From assembly GCA_965644295.1 (NCBI GenBank), contig CBFFRP010000423.1, positions 326,272 to 390,271 of the forward strand: 64,000 nt of DNA, in the 5' to 3' direction. Under the pieces are notes generated by a model. That model did not search any database. It was not told the DNA's origin and was given only the letters and a program-made list of their open reading frames with translations. A program made the translations under genes and the position numbers. This DNA comes from Paraphysomonas bandaiensis. Its lineage: Eukaryota; Chrysophyceae. Shown here one piece after another: positions 10,801 to 22,107 of this stretch; position 1 is the first letter of the stretch; the number at the start of each line of letters is the position of its first letter.

Positions 10801-13800
10801 GTGCTAATTGTTTACAGGTGAGCCCACGAGATGTGAAAATAAGAGCACTGGAGGTGGCGGCGCATATTACCCGGGCCATAATGGATGCTACTGGTCATGC
10901 AAATCTAATATATATGGATATCATTGCGAACGATGACAATGCTGAGGGACTTGGAGGTGGATGGATGGCCAGGGGACAGGACGAAGAAGATGATGGGGAC
11001 GATGATAGCAGTGTATCATCTGTGAAGAATGCAGTACGACGAAAGTCGTATAGCATAAAGAACCGTCGAGCGGTGAATATACAGGGGGCGGAGCTTTTGC
11101 AACAAGCAATCAAGATATATCAGGAAAAGGAATCTATTGCTAAGGCTGTCAAATTTCTTATATCGAAGAACTTTATGTCAGATACTCCTCATGAAATCGC
11201 AAGTTTTGTGAGGATATACAAGGATAACTTTGACCCAACCGCAATTGGCGATTTTCTTGGTGAGGGTGGACGCAATGAAAAGGAAGAGGAGTATTGGAAC
11301 TTAATTCGATACAGATATACCCGAGCAGTTAGTTTTGTAGACATGGAGGTAGAGACTGCGCTGAGGCTTTACCTGACTGGGTGCGGATTCCGTATGCCCG
11401 GAGAGGCTCAAAAAATAGACCGATTTATCTCCGCTTTTGTGAAGGTATTTTGGCAAGATAATAGAAATACCGAGTACTGTCCTTTTGCTCATGAAGATAC
11501 TGTGCATCTTCTCTCGTATGCGACGATCATGCTGAACACTGATTTACACAGAGCTAATCTCGATAAGAAGAAGAGTGCGAAAAAAATGACTAAGGTGGAC
11601 TTCATAAAGAACCTTCGTGGTTGTGACCAAGGCAACGATATTGACCCCGAGTACTTAGGGAGGGTGTATGATGACATCGCTGCCAATCGCATTGAGATGG
11701 CCGTAGATAAACCTGGAGATGATGCTACGAAAGCTCTCAAAGAAGTAGCAGATAAGGAATCGACAGTGACAGACCCTGAGACTCATAAACTGTATGTAAC
11801 TGAACTTTTGCGCAATCTGCGCAATTACGAAGATCTTCTTCGTTCCCTTTCTCCTTACACACACAAATTTTATATCATGGGGGTGGATATTAGCATAAGC
11901 ATGGAGCTGGTGTCGTTCATGTTTGAAAGTGTGTGGCATCACTTCCATGCCATTGTGGATGGACTGCTAACTAAGATAAGCAACGAGGAGAACGTAATTT
12001 TTTCTGCCTTGGATGTTCTATGCAATGCGTTGACGTCGTGTATATTCCTTGATCTTAAGGTGGAGAAGCTGGCATTTGCCACTCAGTTGGCACGGTTCCG
12101 TCATATATGTGAGATGGCAGAAGCGTCAGATGGTCCTTCAGCAGGTAAAAGCCTTCAGACAGGCGCTAGCTTCGCAAGCGGGGCATTTCGGAAGGAAAAG
12201 TGGTTCATGAGTGTCGAGCAGTCAACTGCAGAGACAGCCATTACCGCGATTGCTGAGGTTCATGGCATCATTGTACTTCTCAAGGACGTTGTTCGCCTCT
12301 GCGCTAGGCGTGAGGCAACGAAGCTGGTTTTCGCTAGAATCGAAAAGAAGGCCAATTTAAAAGATTCTAACCGTTTTTTTATCATGGAAGGAGACCTGCG
12401 GAAGAAAAGTAGAACTGGAAAGTATTCCCTATATCGTTTTTTTTTATTTTCGGATATGCTAGTCTATGCGCACCAGGGGTTTTCAGAGTATAAAGTACAT
12501 GGCCAGTTGGACCTGGAAAACACGACGCTGGACGGGTATGTGAAGGATGATGCTTCTAACTGCTCATTTTACGTTAACAACCCAAAGAAAAGTTTTGTGG
12601 TAATGGCTGAATCACATGCTGAAAAGCAGATGTGGTTTAGATCAATAAATGATGCTATCTCGACGTTCACGCATCGTCGACAGGGCAGACGACTTTCTAT
12701 TCTTGACCGTATGGAATCTCAAGAAAAGGAAGTTTCCAGCCGCCAAATGTTGCATGAAAGTATATCCGCCAAGTCTTCCAGGAACCTTCTTGGCCGGGCT
12801 GCGTCTTCCACGTCGATACCCGCCATTGATGGAGCAAAGAGTGAGTCTGGTGAAGTTCAGTGCACACCCGACAATGAAAATGAGGTCCCTGCTTCTTCTG
12901 TAGAATCTGAGAGTCCCGGCAAGATCATACAGATGAGTCCTTTTTCTGAGGTTGAGAGTACTGGTACGTGCATCTGTAGGAGCCTATTCGACTGGGGTTA
13001 ATGTATGATATATTCGATTTTGGTATTTGACGTGTTGTAGCTGTAAATTATTGTGTCAGGTGAAATAATGCTTTTTATGTATAGGTGCCAAAGCAGACGA
13101 AAATATAGCAGCTACAAGCACTGATTTTGGTCATGGGAGCGTGCAAGTGGATAAAACTAGCACTGATTTTAGCCATGTGAACGTGCAAGTTAATAAAACA
13201 CCTGTATCTATGGGGTATACCAGTGAACATAATATGAATGGGCTGGAAATAGATAGTTTTGATGAGAGCACGAATGAATTACTGCAAATTGAAGGACGAG
13301 CTTTGTCCCGACGGGATTCGAAGTCTACCCCGGATAGAAATGACCCTTTCGTCTCATACTCAGAAGTGCGTGGGCCGTTTAAAGACAGTGGAAGTGGAGC
13401 GGACCATAGTTGTCGGTCTGTTGGATCTTCGCCATCACCGGAGCACGGTAATGCCAGCACATCACGTGAAGGGTCCCTGAATGGGGACCATGATCCGGAT
13501 ACTCCGATTAACAGAGAAGCCCGTTCTTTATCCGCCTTATCCTCAGATACAAGTCACCAAGAGAGTGATATATCGGAGACTGGCGATGATCCACTCCATG
13601 ATTGCTCAGTATACGTCTCGCAGCTCAATGCGAAGAGACTATCAAGGCTATTTATAAAAGTTAGTAGTTGAGAATATATATTATGTGCTATTGTGGCGTT
13701 AGTTGACAATTTGAGGCGCACATTCTATAGCGATCTAATCTTCTTGTTCACAACAGGGGCTGAAGCAGTGGAAGGATCTTTTGGATTCGAAAGCTCCAAT

Positions 13801-14072
13801 GGCCGATCCTATAAAATTCAAGGTATTTTTCATATTTGGTATATTAATACGATAAATCTTAGCTGGTATGACAGCTCTATGGGTTATATAAGTTAGCTAA
13901 AGATGGGCCAGCGCCGAAGGTAGATTCCACAGAGGAGAATATGGAGTGCATTCAATACAGGCAAATGAAAGCCTGGAAAGAGTCAGGCTGTCTTTCAACT
14001 GTGGATGCGCAGAGATGTTTCATTGTTACACTATTTTCGATTGTCCCAGATTGGGATTACACCGTGAATTAG
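7899..14072 (+). CDS. Large ArfGEF: MABP + Sec7 + PH + ACB-like tail
   Basis: Four exons: 7899-12963, 13085-13659, 13757-13822, 13893-14072; introns 121, 97 and 70 nt, all GT..AG and phase-compatible; 1961 residues. Order of domains: MABP-like repeats (about 120-275; three PxGYxRL / DLNxGTG / ICYKR-type units), an acidic Ser-rich linker, an armadillo-like helical region, Sec7 (about 1075-1265) with the glutamic-finger motif FRMPGEAQKIDR near 1162 and the MLNTDLHRAN motif, then PH (about 1490-1585). Sec7 domains exchange GDP for GTP on Arf GTPases at Golgi or endosomal membranes. The last two exons encode KAWKESGCLSTVDAQ, similar to the C-terminal half of acyl-CoA-binding domains; this part is tentative. 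MABP (found in MVB12/DENN proteins) and PH would both favour membrane recruitment. I know of no animal or yeast ArfGEF with an N-terminal MABP. Confidence 0.88.
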
Positions 14073-14294
14073 GTTGCTATTGGCCTATCTATATTATGGT
14101 TTTCGTTCGTAATTACAACTGCATGGTCATATATATTGATAATATAATAATGATACTAGAGTGGAATTATTTCCATGATTAGGAAAGTTAGTCCGGGGAG
14201 ATAAGACTTGCTCCGGAGAAGATAAGCGAGCGATCTATGAAACGACTTTAAATTTCGTAATGAAAACGATAATATAATAGATCTTTGACAGTTA

Positions 14295-14409
14295 ATGACC
14301 CCGCGACATCTGGAAACGCTCTTATATCTTCGAGTCAACAGAAACCTTTGTTGTCTATATCTACTCCGACATCACCCTTCCAATTCAATATATTGTTTCC
14401 TAGCCCCTG
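14295..14409 (+). mobile_element. hAT relic, 3' end only
   Basis: At 14295-14345 the + strand reads MTPRHLETLLYLRVNRN, the same hAT C-terminal block as in the 4116 element. The sequence ends at 14409 in a terminus whose reverse complement is CAGGGGCTAGGAAACAATAT, the TIR of this hAT family. The left end is absent. Confidence 0.65.
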
Positions 14410-16319
14410 GTATAATGTATAATCAACTGTGGATGCTTGTTAGGATTCAGATATTAGGGTTTTACTCTGCTTAAATGAGATAGTTCATTAATAAATGTCG
14501 AGACCTCGCATAATTTGGACGGTTTAATCTTATTAACTGAACATAATATGCACTCAAAGCGTAACCTATACATTAATTTAATTACTATCAATCTCACTTA
14601 CCGATCATTAGCATTTACTGATACTGATCGAGAAAATCAATCTCTTTGGCAAATTTTAGTGTGTGTTTTGGAGATTTTAGAGTGATATATAATGATATCT
14701 TGACTTTATTGAAATGCATTTATTTAACGACATATATTTTTATAGTAATATAGATTGCGGGCACGTAGTTTGCATTTTTTTTCACTAAAGGAAGTTTTAT
14801 TCACCCTTGTCAAATTGGTTGAATTTCCTAGAGGTTGAGTTTCAAAAAATCTAGTAATTAATTTTGATGGCTAGAGGTAAATTCGTTAATCACCGAGCCA
14901 TCCCAATCATATTGTGAAAAGTGAAAATATGAATATTTAAGAACTGGATTTTCAACCCCTGTGACTAGTAAATTACACCCAATTGATTACAGGTCCTTAT
15001 AGTAGATCCCGTGAGTAAAACGCATAATAGTATAATATTCTTATTTATCAGAAGAAATTACGAATAATATTATGATATTTTGTACCTCTGAGGCATTTCC
15101 GGAGCTGCTTTCTGTTTTAGGCACTTCAGATGCTGGAGTGTGACTCAGAGAGGGGACATATATAAGGTGAAACTTTCACAAATCATTTTTGTGTGTGAAC
15201 TTAAGTTTAGGTTTATTATGCAAAAAAAAAACTCGCAAAAGTAACTTTTGTTACACTACAACCGAACAGGTAAATCCACTGTAGGAACTGAGTTTTTTGG
15301 GGGCAAGCTTCACACAAGCCATAAACAGAACGCAATTACTAAAAATCCTTTTGAATTATCTGCAAAATTACTTGACTTCGTGGCAAGAGATACTTCTTAT
15401 AGTTATTATAGTGTTTCTTGGTTGATTGAGGTATGGAGTTGCATCTGTGGTGATGCAATGATGAGCAGCAGTTTGCCCAGATCATCGAGCGCTTTGATAA
15501 GATCAATCAAAGATCGGCGTTTAACTCAATTGGAGTAGAAAGTCTCTACGGTAGAGAAAACCAATTCGAGAAAAGCCATACCTGCTTCTTCAGTAAAAAC
15601 TTCCTCCAAAAGAAGATATATTATTTTATTTTAACTAGAGGTACTATATATATCATGTCGATGATCAATAAATAAGTGGTCTAATAAGTATAATACTTAT
15701 CCAGTATGCGTCTATCCAGTATTTAAATTATCATTGACTTGGATTTGATGTATTGGAATGCTATATATAGAAGTCTAGTTGCATTGGGGGCGTTGATATA
15801 GCAGTACTGATTATATATATCAGACCTTGCAACAATACATTAGCCTAGTGTTGCGAGACACTCACTGAGATTGCGGTTTGTGAGAAGAGACAGATAAATA
15901 TAAGCGTTAGATTAAGATTATCGTCTTCTTGAAAAGAGGATAAAAAGCTTTAAGGGTTAGGGTCTGCAGGATTGACGCATTACCTTAGCTGAATAAATGA
16001 ATAAATAGCCCGACTTCCTGATGTAGTACTACCATATTTGGTCAGAATATGTAAAACATTTGCTTATTTTATTAAAACGTCAATTATGCTGTCCTCAGAA
16101 GTAGAGTGCCCCGTCAAAGAAAAACACAATTGACAGTTATTTTGAGTACATTGACATGCATTACACAGAACTAGAGTATGCAAATCCACAAAGAAGGTCC
16201 GCCTGGTAAATACTTGGAACTATTCGATTAGGGTTTGGGATTATTAGAAATAATACTTTCTCACCACAAACTGGGGCGTGGTAATAGTCCTACGACATTG
16301 AGTGGAAGTTCTGTTTATA
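14410..16319. other. AT-rich spacer, no gene recognised
   Basis: Almost 2 kb between the ends of two convergent genes. An open frame at 15248-15538 has no family features and no codon support. I see no tRNA, rRNA or transposon termini here. Confidence 0.5.
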
Positions 16320-18488
16320 TCATTGCTCCCACAGATTAATATCCTCAATGTTTCCCATATACAGACGTATCAACGCTTCTTCCACCATCGCTTCGTAGCT
16401 ATCATAATTGTCCCTACAATATACACAGTCCTCCCCAGCCCTGATACTGCATTCTGCAATTTCATTGGCCACCTTTAATTCCTCCGTGGACATGAGGCGA
16501 CACGGCATCTCATCTAGCCCACAAAACTTTGGACTGGTCGTTTCTTGTTTGTTAAACATGTTTTGCTCACACTGGGCAGCAATATATCCTATAATGCGTC
16601 TGTTGATGTCGAAGGCGGGGCAGCCGATCGGCATTGTCAAATTTCTGGAGTTGAAACGCTTAACTACAATATAATGGGTGTTGGTGCCTCTCCCTTCCTG
16701 AAACATGAGCACTTGTTAAAAATTCCCACGAATACTATACATACGATATAATATCATTTCTCGAGAGCGTGCATGCACCTGTGGGGTTGGAGGGCCGAGG
16801 CTATAGCTCAGAGTCTCGAATATATCCGCAGTAGTAGCTCTATTCATACTTGGTATCGAAACAGAACTTACATCTCGATCTCTTGGGGGGATAGAGAGGT
16901 TATAATATCCGCCAGCAGACTCATCCCCAGTAGCCATATTGGAACTCTCCCTGTCACGAGCTGACATTGAGAGGTTTAGTAGTAACGCTGATCCCGTCCG
17001 AAAGCTCTCACTATCAGAGCGTTCCCTTGAGAGACCTCCAGAAATACTACGTTGTGGACCGTTAGTTACGTTCTTCTGGTTGTTTGCAATTTGAGGTCGG
17101 TTTCCTGTGGATGGTGCAGAAGCCCCAGCTGCCACAGAAGTGGTAGAAACGCTTGTCTCAGGTACATGCAATGCATGGTAGAGATAGTTGGCACTAGGAA
17201 CAGCTGCATCATTAAACCGCTGCACCAATTCATCAATTACAGAGTTTGGGTTTGTCATTTCATATAGCGGCCTAGTGCTTCCATCTGGTTGGCGCTCGTT
17301 ACCATATTGACGCCATTTCATTACCAGCATACTCTCAATGGCAGTATACATCCAATCAATCATCGCGGTGACGGCAGATGACGGTGAAAGTGCAGCGTTT
17401 CCTGGTATAGTAGTGCTATTTGCTGGAAGTGATAGAGATGAAGGCAGCACAGAGCTCGCAGAAGACTTCACATCTGCATACGGAAATTAGACACTGCACA
17501 GAAATGTGTCCCATCGAACTAACCTGTTCGTTGCGTACTACTCGGTGGAAGTAACGCATGAGAGTTTGACATAGCCAAATCCCTTGTCCTCTTTTGTCGA
17601 GTAGAAGCATTTATTTTGGACCGGACTTCAATAGGTATGCTGGCTGCAGGAGATATGTCGCTATTGAGAGGATGTTTCCCGGTGTCTGGAGACACTTGTA
17701 TAATGAATGATTGCTTCTGGTGATTCTTAGAAACATCCTCGATACGTAAGCGAAGGAGGGCTTTACCAGTTTCATCGATGAGCAGCTTGTTATCCGGATT
17801 TATTTTCAAAATTTCCTGCCTAAGTACTTTCATGCCACTCTCGTACAAAAGGGAAACCCGAAGGGGCACTTTTCGTGCAACAATGAGCTCGTTGTTAGAA
17901 TCTCGCAAGCCCAGATGTAAATCAATACACTTGTCCTTCCCTCCCTCATCCTTATACCAAGTACCACGAATGTTGTGTTCTTCAATCGTGAGGCGATAAC
18001 GTATGGCAAGCATGGGCTCCGATACTGCTGGTGTGATGTAAGAGCCATCGCCTCCTTCACAAGAGGCGTGAAGAACGAACTTTCTATTTTCATAATGCAT
18101 CGAGAGGTTAGCAATTTGCATTTGAACCGTTGCTGTTCCTGTTTTGGCAATAGTGAGGGGTTGACCACCATTCTCAATCACCTGAATATACACACTGAAA
18201 ATATTCATAAACCAAAGCGATAAATATCACCAGAATATTATCTTCACAATCTTTCGGCGGTTTCTCATCAAAACACAGCTTTAGGTACAAGGGGTACTCC
18301 TCACTATGAGTTATATATCACAATATCGTGATCGAAGAGAGGAGGTATAGAGGCAAATATACTCACCCACATTTCAGTTGATTGGAATCATCTAATAAAT
18401 GAATAGCGACACCAAACGAATTGTTGACGAACGGAAACTTCGGAACATCCCCAATCTTCAGTCGGAGAGAAGGCTTGTCCCTCGACAT
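16320..18488 (-). CDS. Conserved-looking protein of unknown function
   Basis: Four exons: 18488-18367, 18194-17524, 17473-16779 and 16697-16320; phases agree at all joins; 621 residues. The first half (about 30-240) looks like a folded beta-rich domain with strongly patterned strands (IRYRLTIEEHNIRGTWYKD, then LRLRIEDVSKNHQKQSFIIQV). The pattern of an Arg/His-rich loop before a beta strand recalls immunoglobulin-like DNA-binding folds, but I cannot name the family. The middle (about 270-480) is Ser/Thr-rich and low complexity, except for a helical stretch AMIDWMYTAIESMLVMKW. The C-terminal 120 residues form a compact block with GCPAFDINRRIIGYIA and three cysteines (CVYCRDN). It ends in the acidic motif EDINLWEQ. 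No membrane segment or signal peptide. It is head-to-head with the IQ/PH gene. Confidence 0.7.
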
Positions 18489-18866
18489 GGTTTGCAACCC
18501 CTCTAGAGATAGCCACAAAGATCACGTGGATATATGCGTAAAAGGATGGGAGAAAATTGTCGGAAATTCTGCCACTATTTCTGTGTCTGTGAGACTCAAA
18601 AAAGAATACGGCTAATTTGAATCTAGACTGTACGTACTGCGGAAGTTATAATAGAGCTGAAATCTTTAATCGTCAGAAACTGAAAAGCAAGTATCGCCAG
18701 AAAGGAAGGGTGTGTGGGAAGATCCATATGGCTGTGAATCCAGGAGTGTGAGTGGATGTGTATCCGCCTCTTGTGTTCACATCATATCTCTTTGTTCACT
18801 CGTAACATCTAAGCTGTAAACACATCAACCTCTTCCCTTTATTGATTGAAATTACAGTGTATAGAG
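18489..18866. promoter_or_regulatory. Shared divergent spacer
   Basis: 378 bp between two opposed start codons. It should contain both promoters; no element can be assigned with confidence. Confidence 0.4.
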
Positions 18867-19799
18867 ATGGGTTGTGGATCAAGTAGCTCAGCTGAGGGAG
18901 CTGAGTTGGCGAAAAAACAGGAAGACGAGAGATTTGAGCGAGAGGAGAAGAGGAGGCTAGAAAAGGAGCGATTGCAGAAAGAGAAAGAAGATGAAGAGCG
19001 AAAGTCTTCAACTGAGAATAGGGCTGCTGAGTTGGATAAACAAGCGAACGAGGCAGTTGCTGAAGGAATCGCGAATCGAATCGCTGAAGATCTCGCACAG
19101 AAGAAGATCGACGAATCACGAGAAGCCGAACAGGCTGCTAAAGAACAACAGGAAACTCAAGTAATGGAAAGTTTTAAAGGCATGGGGGCCAAATTAAGAT
19201 TTCGAGAGGCTTTGGCGCATGGAAATATGGATATGGCACGTGATGCTGGCGCCAACATGTTACAGGGAGCATGGCGTGCCAAGATCGCTCGAAGGAAAAT
19301 GGAAGCTAAGCGTGCTGAAAAGCAACGACTGTTAGAGGAAGGATATGTGCGTAAAATACAATGTAGATATCGGGCTCGACTAGCCCATAAACGGGTGGAA
19401 GAATTGCGAGCTGAACGCCTACGGGTATTGCAAGCCGCTACCAAACCTGTGCAGATTGAAGAAGTTAATGTGCAGTCAAGTGGGGTGCCGGCTATGAAGG
19501 TTGGATATTTGCAGAAGGAGGGCCATGTAAGAAAGAACTGGAAAATTCGGTATTTTGTTCTTATGGCTGATGATTCGGGTGGCTCTACGTTAAAATACTA
19601 TGTTAAGGAGAAATCAACCCCTCCATATGGTGAGAGCGAGAAAGGGTCCCTCAATCTTAAGGGATGCACTGTCAACGTGGAAAACGTATACGCGGTGCTA
19701 ACAACTGACGGGAAGAGTTTAAAAGTGAAGTTTTCTGGTGCCGAGGACAGACATTCTTGGATGAGTGCTATAGAACAGCACATTCAGTATGCCTCTTAG
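18867..19799 (+). CDS. Myristoylation-signal protein with coiled coil, IQ motifs and PH domain
   Basis: 310 residues, single exon, starting MGCGSSSSAEG. Gly2 plus Cys3 followed by Ser is the classical N-myristoylation/S-acylation signal, which is why this ATG is preferred to the in-frame one seven codons upstream. Residues 15-100 form a charged Glu/Lys/Arg coiled coil. IQ-like helices lie near 130 (AWRAKIARRKM) and 160 (VRKIQCRYRARLAHKR), predicted to bind calmodulin or centrin. The PH domain covers about 209-308 (GYLQKEGHVRKNWKIRYFVL ... HSWMSAIEQHI). The architecture indicates a peripheral membrane protein linking calcium sensors to phosphoinositides, possibly at the flagellar or plasma membrane. 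No enzyme domain. The stop codon lies in a tandem duplication (see 19746-19851). Confidence 0.85.
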   Translation: MGCGSSSSAEGAELAKKQEDERFEREEKRRLEKERLQKEKEDEERKSSTENRAAELDKQANEAVAEGIANRIAEDLAQKKIDESREAEQAAKEQQETQVMESFKGMGAKLRFREALAHGNMDMARDAGANMLQGAWRAKIARRKMEAKRAEKQRLLEEGYVRKIQCRYRARLAHKRVEELRAERLRVLQAATKPVQIEEVNVQSSGVPAMKVGYLQKEGHVRKNWKIRYFVLMADDSGGSTLKYYVKEKSTPPYGESEKGSLNLKGCTVNVENVYAVLTTDGKSLKVKFSGAEDRHSWMSAIEQHIQYAS

Positions 19800-19851
19800 A
19801 CAGACGTTCTTGGATGAGTGCTATAGAAGAGCACATTCAGTATGCCTCTTA
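19746..19851. repeat. 53-bp tandem duplication across the stop codon
   Basis: Units 19746-19798 and 19799-19851 are identical at 51 of 53 positions. The first unit encodes the last residues of the PH domain; its stop is completed at the junction, so the second unit is untranslated. 53 is not a multiple of three. Confidence 0.95.
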
Positions 19852-20534
19852 ACTTAAGGAATCATGATATTGATATGGATTTTATTTCACTGTGCCATAC
19901 TATTTGTGTCGTTTACCCTATAATGTTATTTTCACCGTGGTTATGTTCAATTAGCTCTTGGTACTTGTCCGTTACTCTACCCACGGATTTTTTTAATATA
20001 ATATTATTACACTTTAGAGTGAAAAAATGTATTGGAGATGATTAAAGTAGTGCTACTGTCATACAACTACAATCGCTGCCGAACTCTAGAACTCTAGTAC
20101 CAAAGTAATGTACTATTGTATAACATATAATATCGTCAGGAAACTAGATATAGTACAAGTATGTACAATATCGTCTAATAGGCCACATTTGTTGCTGTTG
20201 TCAGCAGTGAAACCAAGGTGTTATGTGTATCAAATAGTAGTCACAATATTTTAATTTTACCCTACTTCTTTAACATGAACTTGCGCGTTACCGTCAACTC
20301 TAATTCTGTATATAGTATTAAAGGCTGCAGCAAGTGCAAGTATCATTAAGGTTGGGAGTTGGATATCTGCAATAAAGGCAATCAACGAAAATGAGAATAT
20401 GCTACATAATTCGAATATTATAATATCAACTTAACTCAGGCAACAAGGCATTCAGAACGTCGATGTAAATTAAACGCCCGTGTGCACATTCCCACGGAAA
20501 GTCTTGTCTCCTAGCACATGCATTTCAATTTTCA
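19852..20534. other. 3' spacer, nothing recognised
   Basis: AT-rich; no coding, RNA or repeat signal that I can support. Confidence 0.45.
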
Positions 20535-20904
20535 ATGTTTCAATGTACCATTACGCGACCGATTTTTTTGCTATCGCGTCAAAAACGTGGCAACACAGGA
20601 CTGAAATGTAGCAACACCCAGCAGAAACCGCGGGTTCTATGCTTACTACGTGTAAAGCGGAGACATCAGCTCGTCTTCCTCTTCCACTACCCCAGCCTCA
20701 GAGGATATGTTACGATGCCAACTCCGTCAGCTACTCCTCTGCCCCAGGCCCAACTCGCGGCCCAAGCCATTCCAAGACACGTTGGAGTCCCAATCTACCC
20801 CCTCACCCATGTATCTCAGGCTAGGAACACTCGACTCACTGATACAGAATCCTCCTCCACAAAGTCCTGCGGTATCCTACCCCCAGGGGCGTTCCCCTGA
20901 CTAA
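20535..20904 (+). pseudogene. Relic of the Pro-rich repeat-family ORF
   Basis: GC-rich island (about 20690-20910) in an AT-rich surround. Its last 30 codons, ending at 20904, read LGTLDSLIQNPPPQ ... QGRSPD. They align with LGALRTLIQNAEPPP ... KGRPPD at the end of the frame 32244-33449. In both places a T1 repeat follows about 50 bp after the stop. The upstream part is frameshifted relative to this tail, so this copy is broken. The function of the encoded protein is unknown. Confidence 0.55.
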
Positions 20905-20954
20905 CCACTTCTGTACTTCAGGAACTCACGTCCACAGAGAGCTTCTCCCTCACA

Positions 20955-21151
20955 TACAAGAGCGAAAGTGGTCGCACCTTGGTACTTGCGACGACGCACA
21001 AGCAGCTTCAGTACCGTTACATAGTAGAATAGGAGAATTTGTACCTGTTAGATGCAGGTAAAAGTCGATCTAGTTGGACTAGTCTTCATCTAACAACTTA
21101 TCTGGTGATGGCTGTTGACGCCTACTGCTAATAATAAGACTGTCATATGCA
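20955..21151 (-). repeat. Terminal repeat T1, long form
   Basis: Contains AGCGAAAGTGGTCGCACCTTGG, GCGACGCACAAGCAGC, an intermediate block with TAGTTGGACTAGTCTTCATC, and ACGCCTACTGCTAATAATAAGAC. The order matches 33490-33688, including the extra block missing in the short T1 form. Confidence 0.7.
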
Positions 21152-21820
21152 CTTCTCCTGCATTGTGCAACATTATCACTTTCGGGTGGATGATGATCTC
21201 ACTTCTTTTTTTGTAGAGCTTTTGCACTAAAGGTAAAAATCCCTATTTTCACGGGATCAACAGTCATTCACAACAATGCGACGCTATGGTAATAGCTTCG
21301 AATCTAATAGACTACTAAAGATAGAGAACACGACCTTACAACCTTACTTGAGCAAGGTCGTCATATATAGCATCGTCCAACTAAAGAAGGAGAATGCTCG
21401 GTACTAAGGTCAAAGGAGTACTCTGCGAAGAGATGCGTTGAGAATCGCACCGCACCACGTAGACATTCCCAGGGGTAGAACTATCCGCAGAGAGGATGCC
21501 AAGGCTTCGATACAAAAGTAAAATGTCCACTTGTTTCAGTAATAACAGCTACTTCTGTTTGTTCTCTGGCATGTATTCTTGCTTGTCAGGAGTGTTTCCT
21601 CACAAAACAATGTCGCAATGAAATGCTTTCACTGCAGAACTTCCTCTGTGCACGAGAAACACCACTCTAGAGTAGCACTGGAGCCATCAAATATGAGGAG
21701 TGTCGTAGTGCATCATCCACACAGATATTCATATATATAGTCCTCATGATTTCTACATTTCTAATTCACTGATTCAGATCGGAATGTGTGTATTACGAAT
21801 CCGCAGAGTAAAGCCATATT
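21152..21820. other. Spacer, nothing recognised
   Basis: No reading frame with family features, no RNA gene and no known repeat end. Confidence 0.4.
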
Positions 21821-21961
21821 TCATCGATCTACTACATCGCCATGCATTAATACATGAGCCCGACGATCCAGCCATGTCAAGGCAGAAATACCAGTGACAG
21901 CCAATCCAATGATAAGCAAATGCATGCAGGATAATATCCGGTTCGTGGGGTTTCTTGCCAT
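21821..21961 (-). CDS. Possible 46-residue single-TM protein
   Basis: From ATG at 21961: MARNPTNR, then a hydrophobic helix (CMHLLIIGLAVTGISALTW), then a short polar tail to the stop at 21821. The frame is also open and natural-looking upstream (SGYLDFKSPKYKDIGQE), so an N-terminal exon may exist towards 22026. It resembles small mitochondrial inner-membrane proteins in layout only; I do not recognise a family. It would be head-to-head with the sulfotransferase gene. Confidence 0.35.
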   Translation of the reverse strand: MARNPTNRILSCMHLLIIGLAVTGISALTWLDRRAHVLMHGDVVDR

Positions 21962-22107
21962 CTCCTGTCCGATATCTTTATATTTTGGGCTCTTGAAGTC
22001 CAAATATCCAGATTTTTGATTTCTAGATTTCAAAAAATGAAAAAGCTGGAGATGAACATCATCATTGTGAAAAGGGATGAATGTGACATGGACCTGGACA
22101 CAAAGCA

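Noticed and set aside
15248-15538. 96-codon ORF
   Set aside because: No domain, no homologous frame elsewhere, and no splice partner found.
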